From SAT2750 sp964476375 (GTDB taxonomy: Bacteria > Planctomycetota > Planctomycetia > Pirellulales > Pirellulaceae): a stretch of DNA of 9,328 nucleotides. Made by a program: the position numbers and the translations under genes. The DNA lies in assembly GCA_964476375.1 (NCBI GenBank), contig CAYYZW010000016.1:1-9328 (forward strand). Reading direction: 5' to 3'. Positions 1 through 6,770 of the stretch are shown here, piece by piece (positions within the stretch are counted from its first letter, which is position 1; every line of letters begins with the position of its first letter). The notes below the pieces were generated by a model. It was not told the DNA's origin and searched no databases. It saw only the letters and a program-made list of their open reading frames with translations.

Positions 1-1578
1 GTGACGTGCCGGGCCATTGGAGGTACAGGTCCAGATATTCCCCTCCGCGTCAAACTCGATCTCTCGCGTGTAGGTCACGCGCGAGGGCAGGCGGAAGTCG
101 ACCAGCTCCTCCGTCTTCGGGTTGAAACGATGGAGCACATCGTTGTTCGTTCCACAGATCCAGACATAACCCTTGGGGTCAATATTCAGGGCGTAAGGAA
201 TCTGGTTGTCCTTGTTCGGCAGATCATAAACCTTCCACTTCTCCGTGGTGGGGTCAAACTTGCCAAACACACCGGAACCAAAACCAGGCACCCAGACCAT
301 GCCATCCTGGGCGACATGGAGTCGACGCGGCCCACGGAAAGGAGGGTTCCATTCCTTGATGGCCCCGTCCGGAACGCTGGGATCAATCCGCCCGATACGG
401 TTCCCGTTGAGCTTCGTGTACCAGATCATGCCATCGACGGGTGAATAGTCGATGCCATAGGGAGTGATCCCGCGGGATTCTCCTCGCCCGGCTCCCACCG
501 CCTGGTCCTTGCTCAGCAGCTTGTATTCCTTCACGAACAGGCTCTCGGGGTGGATCGAGTAACAGGAATTCCTGCCCGCGTCCGTGTACCAGACCAGCCC
601 CTGCGAATCCCTGGGGTTGATCCGCAGGGTATGCGGATAGGAACCACGCGTCGCCGGAGCCACCGCGCTCGATGCGATCACGAATTCCTTGGTCTTCTCA
701 TCAAACTTGGCCATCTCGCCGGAACCGCAGAGGGTGAACCACATGTTGCCATCATTGCCCAGCTCGATCGAGTGCGGACCACGATAGCGGCCCGGGAAAC
801 GATGGAGCTGACGCTCTCCTGTCTCCGGATCGAGCGTGACCATGGCGTTCTGGGCCATGTCCACCGCATAGACTTTCCCGTCGGCGCCCAGTTCCAGGTC
901 ATGAATCATGACCTTGAACCGTGTCCCCATATCCCACTCGGTAATCCTGGCTTTCGTGGCAGGACCCCGGGGGGCCGGCGGCGGCACGAAGGCAGGCCAC
1001 GTGCTGACGGCCTCTTCGCTGTAGGTTTCCACGAGTCGGTCGATAATGGTCGCCTGGGTGTGCTTGTAGAGGCCGCCAAAACCGTCCATGCGGCGGATCA
1101 TCGTCTGCCAGTCGACTGGTTTCTCCGGAGATCGCCAGCCCCTGGAACCGGTCTGATGGCAGTAGCTGCACATCATCTTGTAGTTCTCTTTATCCCGGAC
1201 GTTGTCCCACTTGAGCATCCCGAAACCGCTGTCGGCGGTACGCTGGATTTCCAGGTCCTCCCCGGTGGCAGGTTCCATGGCGAAGGACAGGCCACGAGCG
1301 CCGCCCTCTACATCTTCCTGCCACTGGTCAAGCTGCCCCAGCAGGCGGGCACGGATGCTAAAGGTTGTGTCTCGAAGACCGTCGAGCAGGAAGGCCCCGT
1401 CCGCCTGGGTAAAAACCGACACACTCTGCTGGCGATCCTCGTCGAAGGCGGACACCATCACACCTTCCATCGCCTTGCCGGAGGAATCCAGCACCGTGCC
1501 ACGGATCGTTTCTGCATCTGCCGACGCCATCGACAGGCAAAGCCCAAGGGTTATTACAAAACATGCCGTTTTGGTCAT
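1..1578 (-). CDS. Exported CXXCH cytochrome with carboxypeptidase-regulatory-like domain and Vgb-like beta-propeller (partial, 3' end off window)
   Basis: A single stop-free frame of 526 codons runs from an ATG at 1578 to the window edge, so the C-terminus is missing. GGGAG lies 8 bases before the ATG. Residues 1-20 are a signal peptide (cleavage probably after ASA, 18-20). Residues 24-100 look like a carboxypeptidase-regulatory-like fold (GTVLDSSGKAMEGVMV). C137-S-Y-C140-H141 is a c-type heme site; M160 or M164 could be the axial ligand. From about 220 to the end come at least six repeats with the pattern hydrophobic-D/G-x-VW followed by FDPxT-type turns (for example around 280, 330, 386, 429, 473, 516), as in the virginiamycin B lyase/SMP-30-like propellers. 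The architecture points to a periplasmic electron-transfer or sensing protein. Antibiotic lyase activity cannot be inferred from the fold. It is divergent from the cupredoxin/cytochrome genes, which suggests a shared role. Confidence 0.9.
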   Translation of the reverse strand, partial: MTKTACFVITLGLCLSMASADAETIRGTVLDSSGKAMEGVMVSAFDEDRQQSVSVFTQADGAFLLDGLRDTTFSIRARLLGQLDQWQEDVEGGARGLSFAMEPATGEDLEIQRTADSGFGMLKWDNVRDKENYKMMCSYCHQTGSRGWRSPEKPVDWQTMIRRMDGFGGLYKHTQATIIDRLVETYSEEAVSTWPAFVPPPAPRGPATKARITEWDMGTRFKVMIHDLELGADGKVYAVDMAQNAMVTLDPETGERQLHRFPGRYRGPHSIELGNDGNMWFTLCGSGEMAKFDEKTKEFVIASSAVAPATRGSYPHTLRINPRDSQGLVWYTDAGRNSCYSIHPESLFVKEYKLLSKDQAVGAGRGESRGITPYGIDYSPVDGMIWYTKLNGNRIGRIDPSVPDGAIKEWNPPFRGPRRLHVAQDGMVWVPGFGSGVFGKFDPTTEKWKVYDLPNKDNQIPYALNIDPKGYVWICGTNNDVLHRFNPKTEELVDFRLPSRVTYTREIEFDAEGNIWTCTSNGPARH

Positions 1579-1675
1579 CAGGGGTACTCCCAGATAGCGT
1601 TACAGGAACCAGATTGGAACGAGTAAGATACAACCATGAAAAGAAAAGCGTCGCGACGCCAGTCAGTTATTTAGC

Positions 1676-1704
1676 ATTGTCACGAAAATACTCGCCTGTG
1701 ACAA
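1676..1704 (-). promoter_or_regulatory. Candidate sigma70-like promoter for the minus-strand propeller-cytochrome gene
   Basis: Read on the minus strand, TTGTCA (1704-1699, 5 of 6 to consensus) is followed after 17 bases by GACAAT (1681-1676, 4 of 6). Transcription would start near 1669, leaving a leader of about 90 bases before the ATG at 1578. This rests on consensus matching only; planctomycetal promoters are not well characterised. Confidence 0.25.
1677..1704. promoter_or_regulatory. Inverted repeat TTGTCAC-N14-GTGACAA, candidate operator
   Basis: Perfect 7-bp arms (1677-1683 and 1698-1704) are separated by 14 bases, so equivalent positions are 21 bp apart, two helical turns, as expected for a dimeric regulator. 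The repeat overlaps the best sigma70-like promoter for the minus-strand propeller-cytochrome gene, a position suited to repression. The loop is too long and AT-rich for a convincing terminator and no T-tract follows. Confidence 0.4.
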
Positions 1705-1752
1705 CATAATAACAGCCGGGGGCGGGAAAGGCACACTCGTCGCGACGGCGCC

Positions 1753-1782
1753 TTGCCGGGCCTCTCTTTGGGGGCGTAAGAT
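1753..1782 (+). promoter_or_regulatory. Weak candidate promoter for the cupredoxin/cytochrome genes
   Basis: TTGCCG (1753-1758) and TAAGAT (1777-1782) are separated by 18 bases, each matching 4 of 6 consensus positions. The predicted start near 1789 gives a leader of about 70 bases before the ATG at 1862. This is the best match found in the stretch just upstream of the gene, but it is weak. Confidence 0.18.
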
Positions 1783-1861
1783 TTAGTGTCTCGCCACCGG
1801 GAATTCCGCGGCCCATGTTTTTTAAACGGTCCCTGTGCCGCACACCAGGAAGGATGACAAG

Positions 1862-2731
1862 ATGAAATTGAATCGAACCACCCTGTTGTTTACCGCCGGG
1901 ATTGTCCTGCTCGCGTGTGGCATCCTGGCATGGACGTTCTCCGATGCCCCCCAAACCTACGAAACTCACGACCCCCATGTTGCGAACCAGACGGATGGAT
2001 TCCTTTCTGCCCAGTTAATGGCCGACAAATTCCCCCAGATGAATTCTGTCTCCGCCTCCGATCCGAGGGAGGGCAACACCGGCGTCTCGGGTGTTGTCCG
2101 GTTTGAAGGACCACGGCCGAAACGTGGGCCACTCCGATTAAGGGAAAAAGGTGGCAAGGTAAGTGCCTGCCAGGCACTCCACAAGACCCCCCTTCTCGAT
2201 GAAAAGATGATGGTCAGTGAGACGGGCGAGGTTGCCAACGTCTTTGTCTACGTGAAAAAGGGCCTGGAGAAAAAGGAATACCCGCTTCCGGAAGAACCGG
2301 CCGTGATCAACCAGGACAAGTGCATGTTTCGCCCGCGGGTCCAGGGGGTTCGGATTGGCCAGAAGTTCCTGATGCGGAACAGCGACCCGGTACTGCACAA
2401 TGTCCGTTCCTTCTCTTTCAAAAACAGGGCCTTCAATGTTGCCCAGCCGCCTGACACGGAAGACCGCGAGAAGGTTTTCCGGTACCGCGAGAAGGCGGTC
2501 ATGGTCCAGTGTGACATTCACCCCTGGATGACGGCCTACTATTTTGTCATGGACCATCCCTTCTTTACCGTCAGCAATTCGAAGGGCCAGTTCACGATCG
2601 AGGGGCTGCCGCCAGGTGAGTACACGCTGTCCGCCTGGCACGAGGAATTTGGAGAAGAGGAAGCGACGATCACCGTCGGTGCCACAGGCTCCACGGACGT
2701 TGATTTCTCGTTCACACAGAAGACCCAGTAA
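1862..2731 (+). CDS. Membrane-anchored cupredoxin-like protein with C-terminal carboxypeptidase-regulatory-like domain
   Basis: A 289-residue protein. The ATG at 1862 is chosen over an in-frame GTG at 1835 because AGGAAGGA (1847-1854) lies 7 bases before it and the hydrophobic anchor (residues 6-25) then starts close to the N-terminus. LLAC19 is a possible but imperfect lipobox. Residues 75-230 resemble the plastocyanin-like proteins common in Planctomycetota and Acidobacteria: MRNSDPVLHNV (H179) and C217-D-I-H220-P-W-M223 supply His, Cys, His and Met as a candidate type 1 copper site. C103 and C154 may form a disulfide. Residues 231-285 (GQFTIEGLPPGEYTLSAWHE) form a regulatory-like beta-sandwich. 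It probably acts outside the cytoplasmic membrane as an electron carrier. The diheme cytochrome c gene follows after 52 bp, so the two may exchange electrons. Copper binding is inferred from motifs. Confidence 0.88.
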   Translation: MKLNRTTLLFTAGIVLLACGILAWTFSDAPQTYETHDPHVANQTDGFLSAQLMADKFPQMNSVSASDPREGNTGVSGVVRFEGPRPKRGPLRLREKGGKVSACQALHKTPLLDEKMMVSETGEVANVFVYVKKGLEKKEYPLPEEPAVINQDKCMFRPRVQGVRIGQKFLMRNSDPVLHNVRSFSFKNRAFNVAQPPDTEDREKVFRYREKAVMVQCDIHPWMTAYYFVMDHPFFTVSNSKGQFTIEGLPPGEYTLSAWHEEFGEEEATITVGATGSTDVDFSFTQKTQ

Positions 2732-2783
2732 CATCAGCCGCGGATCCGGCCGCGCCCTGCTTCCGGACCGGGGGGAATTTTTT

Positions 2784-3974
2784 ATGCGCCGGTTCATCAT
2801 TCCCCTGCTGGTGATCGCCTCCTTGCTGCTGGCGACCTCGATCGGGATGCACCTGGTCCGCCACGGCCCCGCCCACCGCGACCAGCCTCCTTCCGCCAGT
2901 CCCGCACCCGACGCAGCCCCCTATCACCCTGCCCTGGAAAAGGATCCCCCTGTCCCGGTTCCCCCGCAGAATGCCACAGACGACTTCACTACATTCCTGG
3001 CCCGGCTGAAAGAGGCCTCGGAGAAATCCCCCGCTGCGCTTGTGCTGACAAGAACGGACCGCGAGCAGGCAGAAAAGATATTTCGCGCCAGCACGGGAGT
3101 CCCAGAGGACATTCGCATCGAGATGCACAGTCCCTTTTTCGAGGTCGATCCGGAGGGGATTTTTGCACTCTATGTGGATCTCCCCGTGCTGGAACGGGGC
3201 CTGGCACTTTTCCAGCAGAATTGTGCGCACTGCCATGGTCCCTACGGTCGCGGGAACGGTTCCTCGACCGCGCAGTGGTACTCCGGCAATTTCACTCGTA
3301 ATTTTAACTATGCCAAGTTCAAGAGCCGCTCCACCGAGTACGGCGCCGTCCCCACCGACAGCGACCTGTACCGCACTCTCACCCGCGGACTCTACGGCTC
3401 CTCGATGCCCTCTTTTCGTCACCTTGAGCCGCAGGACCGCTGGGCCCTGGTGATGTTTATCAAGAGCCTGGGCAATTTCTATGATGATTTTGACGAGGTC
3501 GTGATCAACCGCTTCGATCCCGAATTCGGCGGCCGCGGCTCCCAGCCCGCGGAGATGGGGACCGAACCGGAGGTCACGCTCGAGTCCGTCACCCGGGGCC
3601 GGATCCTGTTTATCGAGCAGGCGTGCGTGACCTGCCACCAGGGCAAGAAATCCCGGCCGGTGGGCCTGGCGCGATGGGAAGGGGCCTTTGACAACTGGCT
3701 TGATGAGATGAAACGTCCGATCCAGAATTCGCGCAACCTGACCAACCGCGTCTTTCGTAGTGGGGCTGCTCCCAGCGACCTGTTCCGCATCATCTCCGAT
3801 GGCCCCTCGATCGGCCCGATGCCAAGCTACCGCAACCTGCCTGAACAGGATCGCTGGGCCCTGGTCCATTATGTCACGTCGGTCTTCACACCCGACTATC
3901 CCCAGGCGCCTCCGTCCGCCGACCAGCAGGCCACCCCCCCCAAGGCGCTCGGGACAGCCCCCTCCGCCCCCTGA
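2784..3974 (+). CDS. Diheme cytochrome c, membrane-anchored or secreted
   Basis: A 396-residue protein. The ATG at 2784 follows a G-rich element (GGGGGAA, 2771-2777) and opens directly into a signal/anchor sequence (residues 3-22); the frame is open further upstream but that stretch lies inside the preceding gene. A proline-rich linker (30-62) leads to two cytochrome c domains. Domain 1 has C147-A-H-C150-H151 with probable axial Met in YGSSMPSF (M208). Domain 2 has C281-V-T-C284-H285 with M346 in IGPMPSY. Both end in QDRWALV plus a hydrophobic helix (218-229, 356-367), so they look like an internal duplication. The C-terminal tail is Pro/Ala-rich. It is probably a periplasmic electron carrier acting with the preceding cupredoxin. 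The redox partner and terminal acceptor are not encoded in this window. Confidence 0.93.
   Translation: MRRFIIPLLVIASLLLATSIGMHLVRHGPAHRDQPPSASPAPDAAPYHPALEKDPPVPVPPQNATDDFTTFLARLKEASEKSPAALVLTRTDREQAEKIFRASTGVPEDIRIEMHSPFFEVDPEGIFALYVDLPVLERGLALFQQNCAHCHGPYGRGNGSSTAQWYSGNFTRNFNYAKFKSRSTEYGAVPTDSDLYRTLTRGLYGSSMPSFRHLEPQDRWALVMFIKSLGNFYDDFDEVVINRFDPEFGGRGSQPAEMGTEPEVTLESVTRGRILFIEQACVTCHQGKKSRPVGLARWEGAFDNWLDEMKRPIQNSRNLTNRVFRSGAAPSDLFRIISDGPSIGPMPSYRNLPEQDRWALVHYVTSVFTPDYPQAPPSADQQATPPKALGTAPSAP
3432..3865 (+). repeat. Near-identical 20-bp direct repeat inside the diheme cytochrome gene
   Basis: The stretches 3432-3451 and 3846-3865, 414 bp apart, agree at 19 of 20 bases and encode QDRWALV in each cytochrome c domain. 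They mark the equivalent C-terminal helix of the two domains and support an internal domain duplication. Confidence 0.7.
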
Positions 3975-4036
3975 TACCCAAAGCCCAATAAAAACCAGCC
4001 GCCTCGCCTTTCATCAACCCCCGGAAGAATAAATCC

Positions 4037-4420
4037 ATGACTGACGTTCCTCCCCCACCTGACAATCCCGAATACCAGGTTCCCGCTGAACCAGTCCAGC
4101 AGCCTCTCCCAGCGCCACCCTATCCCCAGGCCGGTTACCCTCCCCCGCCTTACCCCACAGGCAATGATGCCATGGAACGGATGATTCCCTACAAGAATCC
4201 TCCCGCCCTGGTTGCCTATTACCTGGGCGTTTTCTCGATTGTCGTCCCCTTCATGGGAATCGCCAGTCTCGTGATGGGTTTCATCGGCCTGGCCAAACAC
4301 AAGAAGAACCCACTTGTCCGCGGCAAGGGCCATGCACTCACAGGTATCATTCTCGGCCTGCTGACCGCAACGGGCTGGATGATCCTGTGTGCGGGGGTCT
4401 TCAATATTATTCGGTTCTGA
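4037..4420 (+). CDS. Small proline-rich DUF4190-like membrane protein
   Basis: A 127-residue protein starting at an ATG preceded by GGAAG (4023-4027, 9 bases away). Residues 1-43 are disordered and rich in Pro, Tyr and Gln (PPPP, YPPPPYP). Residues 58-86 and 99-123 are two membrane segments joined by a basic loop (AKHKKNPLVRGKGHA). The pattern of hydrophobic segment, GFIGLAKHKK, then GKGHALTGIILG matches the DUF4190 layout. Its role is unknown; such proteins are common near envelope genes. It lies 62 bp after the diheme cytochrome and 34 bp before the hydrolase, on the same strand, but nothing links it directly to redox chemistry. Confidence 0.85.
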   Translation: MTDVPPPPDNPEYQVPAEPVQQPLPAPPYPQAGYPPPPYPTGNDAMERMIPYKNPPALVAYYLGVFSIVVPFMGIASLVMGFIGLAKHKKNPLVRGKGHALTGIILGLLTATGWMILCAGVFNIIRF

Positions 4421-4454
4421 CCCTGCCCGCCTCCTCCCCCTCCGGATTCTTCCC

Positions 4455-5624
4455 ATGATATTTTTACGCGACCCACGGTTTCTGGCGCTGCTGATGGGGA
4501 TCCTTGTCGGCTGCCCCCTTCCAGCCCAGGTGCCCGCGGAAAAACCGTTCGTCAAGTACGATCAAAAACCTTCCCGCTACCTCCAGCGCCTGCACCGCAA
4601 GAGGGCGACGACACCGGCCGACGCGCGGCATGCCTTCCGCGCGGATTATCCCGGCGGATTCACTGCCTGGCAGACCGATGCCCGCCGCACCCTGTCCGGG
4701 CTGCTGGGACTTGACCGGATCGAGGCGGATGCCGGTAACCACAAGCCCATTGTGCACCTTGAGAAAGCTGTGCAGGAGGATGGATACCGGCGCCAGCTTG
4801 GAGAAATCGAGACCGAGCCTGGCGTGACGATCCCCTTCTGGCTGCTGGTGCCGGACGGCACGACAGGGAAACCGCGACCACTGGCCATCTGCGCCCATGG
4901 ACATGACCGGGAGGGCTGGAACACCTACGCCGGCGTCTACCGGGACGAGGAGCACCGCACCAGCACCGAGGCCAAGGATGGCAACGTGGGGGTGCAGGCG
5001 GTACGGCGGGGCTTTGTGGCCCTGGTGCCAGCCACGCGCGGGCTGCCCGAGGCCGTGTCGATTCCGGATCCGAAGGGCCGGCACGGCAATCGCCCCTGCC
5101 GCGCCCAGTTGATTCACTGCCTGCTGGCCGGCAGGACGGCGATAGGAGAGCGGGTCTGGGATACGCGGCGGATTCTTGACTGGGCACTGGCCACGCTACC
5201 AGCAGTGCACAAAAAGAAGGTCCTCATGCTGGGCAACTCCGGAGGCGGGGTGCTGACGGTCTATGCAGCGGCACTGGACAGGCGAATCACGGTGGCCGTG
5301 CCGAGTTGTTCTTTTACCTCCTATACCAGCAGCAGCGGTTTTATTTTTCACTGTGACTGCTGCCTGGTCCCGCGTGCCCAGCTGGAACTGGGAGACATGG
5401 CCGATATCGGTGCCCTTACGGCCCCCCGCCACCTGCTGGCAGTGCATGGCCGCCAGGACGGCCTGCACTCGTTTCCGGACGTGGAAGCGGCCATGGCACG
5501 GGTCCGCCTGATCTACGCCGCCGCCGGCGCGGGAGAACGCTTTAACCACCGCTGGGGCGACGAGGGTCACAAGTTTTATCCCACCCTGATGTGGCCATTT
5601 ATCGACTCGGCCCTGGGGAAATAG
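4455..5624 (+). CDS. Secreted or lipid-anchored alpha/beta hydrolase, acetylxylan-esterase-like
   Basis: A 389-residue protein. The ATG at 4455 is preferred over a GTG at 4389 that lies inside the preceding gene, because it gives a normal export signal (RDPR then a hydrophobic core). LVGC20 is a good lipobox; cleavage after PAQ is the alternative. The mature part is an alpha/beta hydrolase: oxyanion-type strand with AHGH (147-150), nucleophile elbow G260-N-S262-G-G, candidate acid D335 in HGRQD, and H372 in GDEGHKF. A cysteine cluster HCDCC (299-303) lies in the lid-side region. The size and motif order resemble the acetylxylan esterase (AXE1)/dienelactone-hydrolase-like proteins abundant in Planctomycetota, which remove acyl groups from polysaccharides or small esters. 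The substrate cannot be told. The ribosome binding site is weak (CGGA, 4443-4446), so coupling to the upstream gene is possible. Confidence 0.88.
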   Translation: MIFLRDPRFLALLMGILVGCPLPAQVPAEKPFVKYDQKPSRYLQRLHRKRATTPADARHAFRADYPGGFTAWQTDARRTLSGLLGLDRIEADAGNHKPIVHLEKAVQEDGYRRQLGEIETEPGVTIPFWLLVPDGTTGKPRPLAICAHGHDREGWNTYAGVYRDEEHRTSTEAKDGNVGVQAVRRGFVALVPATRGLPEAVSIPDPKGRHGNRPCRAQLIHCLLAGRTAIGERVWDTRRILDWALATLPAVHKKKVLMLGNSGGGVLTVYAAALDRRITVAVPSCSFTSYTSSSGFIFHCDCCLVPRAQLELGDMADIGALTAPRHLLAVHGRQDGLHSFPDVEAAMARVRLIYAAAGAGERFNHRWGDEGHKFYPTLMWPFIDSALGK

Positions 5625-5642
5625 CCACCGCCGCGCGAGGCG

Positions 5643-6293
5643 TCACGACCGACTGGCGATCTGCCAGAGCATCGCCAGGTAACAGCCGTTCCAGGCCAGG
5701 TACAGCCCGCACAGGGAAAAGAGCCCCAGCGCACTAAAGACAGAAAGCCAGCCCAGCCAGGCAAGCAGCACCAGCAGGCTGGTGACAGCGCCCAGGCCCA
5801 GTGTGCTCCAGAAGAGCGGCTCCATTTCCAGCCCCAGCCTGTCGCTGGCAATACGGCGCAGCGCAACCAGGAAGATCCCGTGGCTCCCCATGGCCATCAC
5901 CAGGGCGATGATCCGCAAGGTTTTCCGCAGCCCGGGAAAATCCTCCGCAAGGAACAGGCCAACAACGACAATTAACAAGAACCCCCCGGAAAAAAGCAGC
6001 ACGCTCATGACGCTCCATCGTCGCGTTTCGTCCGGGGCCCCGGCCTGGCAAAGCGTGCAGCCACCGACAAAATTACAGATCATGCTCGGGCCAAGACCCA
6101 GCAGGGCCAGCAGCGCCATGACCAGCATTGAGGCGACCGTGGTCAGTGCCTCCCCAAGCGGGGCCGCCGGCCCCTCGACACCCACCAGCTTGACCAGCAG
6201 GCTCCCCCCGGTCAGCAGGCCGACCAGGACCACCAGCATGTTGATCATGACAGCAATCGATACCCAGCGGGTGGCCGACCGGACGTGGTCCAT
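5643..6293 (-). CDS. Polytopic membrane protein of unknown function with a CX5CXXC motif
   Basis: A 216-residue protein. The ATG at 6293 is chosen over an in-frame TTG further upstream because AGGAG lies 9 bases before it and the upstream codons are part of that purine-rich ribosome binding site. About six hydrophobic segments are visible (roughly 11-35, 50-72, 94-115, 125-147, 160-182, 184-210). Between the second and third are C73, C79 and C82 (CNFVGGCTLC), which could bind a metal or form a disulfide at the membrane surface. I recognise no family. It lies 28 bp after the other membrane-protein gene and ends 18 bp from the convergent hydrolase gene. Confidence 0.75.
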   Translation of the reverse strand: MDHVRSATRWVSIAVMINMLVVLVGLLTGGSLLVKLVGVEGPAAPLGEALTTVASMLVMALLALLGLGPSMICNFVGGCTLCQAGAPDETRRWSVMSVLLFSGGFLLIVVVGLFLAEDFPGLRKTLRIIALVMAMGSHGIFLVALRRIASDRLGLEMEPLFWSTLGLGAVTSLLVLLAWLGWLSVFSALGLFSLCGLYLAWNGCYLAMLWQIASRS

Positions 6294-6321
6294 CCCCTCT
6301 TTCTCCTCTCCCAACAAGGGA

Positions 6322-6693
6322 TCACATCAACAGGCCTGTGAGGAAGGCCAGGATGAGGCCGAGGATGTATGACTGGATAAAACTGGCCACGAGGCTGACA
6401 CCTATCACTCCAAAGAAACTCAGGTCAAACCAGTCCATCAGCAGCTTGAAAGAGAGCACCACTCCCCCGATGAGTGGAAGGAATGCCAGGGCGGGTGAAA
6501 CCGACATCAACCCAAGAATCGCCGCCCCTACCACGAGCATGATCACGTTATAGATCACACAGAGCTTGAAATTATCCTTCAGGTCCTCGAACGAGGCATC
6601 ACTCTGCATCAGCCAGAGGACGATTGCAAAAGCAAGGGAGCCGGTGGTGATACTCAGTACGGCACTGAGAATATAAACAATAACGATCATCAT
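6322..6693 (-). CDS. Small polytopic membrane protein of unknown function
   Basis: A 123-residue, strongly hydrophobic protein. Two adjacent ATG codons (6693 and 6690) could start it; AAGGGA lies just upstream and its spacing suits the second slightly better. Hydrophobic segments at about 1-29, 45-66, 68-88 and 92-122 suggest four, perhaps five, membrane passes. The only clearly soluble part is an acidic loop at 30-43 (QSDASFEDLKDN). No catalytic motif or family is recognised. It is the first gene of a two-gene minus-strand unit with the following membrane protein, so the two may form one complex. Confidence 0.72.
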   Translation of the reverse strand: MMIVIVYILSAVLSITTGSLAFAIVLWLMQSDASFEDLKDNFKLCVIYNVIMLVVGAAILGLMSVSPALAFLPLIGGVVLSFKLLMDWFDLSFFGVIGVSLVASFIQSYILGLILAFLTGLLM

Positions 6694-6770
6694 TTTTCCC
6701 TTTGAGAGAATTCAGCAGTTCACTACCCTGATTTCATGCGGGAGCATTCGCCCCCACGCAAGCGTGCGTC

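Larger units (their letters stand above)
1648..1747. repeat. Two copies of palindrome CGTCGCGACG in the divergent intergenic region
   Basis: The perfect 10-bp palindrome CGTCGCGACG occurs at 1649-1658 and again at 1738-1747, 89 bp apart. The first copy extends to a 12-bp palindrome (GCGTCGCGACGC, 1648-1659). Both lie between the divergent start codons, where an operator would be expected. Base composition makes short GC-rich palindromes fairly common in such genomes, so a regulatory role is only a suggestion. Confidence 0.4.
1579..1861. other. Divergent intergenic region, 283 bp
   Basis: This stretch separates two divergent genes for exported redox proteins. It contains the inverted repeat, the paired palindromes and the candidate promoters listed separately, plus both ribosome binding sites. 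Apart from a 12-codon ATG frame at 1636 with no supporting signal, no gene is visible. Confidence 0.7.

Noticed and set aside
1..1578. Assignment as virginiamycin B lyase (antibiotic resistance)
   Set aside because: Only the propeller fold is similar; the heme site and regulatory-like domain point elsewhere, and catalytic residues could not be matched by eye.
550..1626. Long plus-strand open frame (358 codons)
   Set aside because: It is antisense to the propeller-cytochrome gene, whose translation shows a signal peptide, CXXCH and propeller repeats; the plus-strand product is Arg/His/Gly-rich with no motif.
1636..1674. Twelve-codon ATG frame in the divergent region
   Set aside because: It is very short, without a ribosome binding site, and overlaps the palindrome; probably chance.
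1697..1702. TGTGAC as a CRP-like half-site
   Set aside because: The matching TCACA half at N6 spacing is absent; the dyad present has the opposite orientation and wider spacing.
2138..2800. Minus-strand open frame of 220 codons
   Set aside because: It is antisense to the cupredoxin-like gene and has no motif or ribosome binding site of note.
2712..3869. Minus-strand open frame of 385 codons
   Set aside because: It is antisense to the diheme cytochrome c, which has clear heme motifs; the antisense product has no recognisable domain.
5629..5642. Small hairpin (CGCC/GGCG) in the 18-bp gap between convergent genes, possible bidirectional terminator
   Set aside because: The stem is only 4 bp, with no T-tract on either strand; too weak to call.
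6740..6770. Imperfect GC-rich inverted repeats in the leader of the membrane-protein genes, possible riboswitch
   Set aside because: Stems are short and interrupted and no known aptamer pattern is visible.
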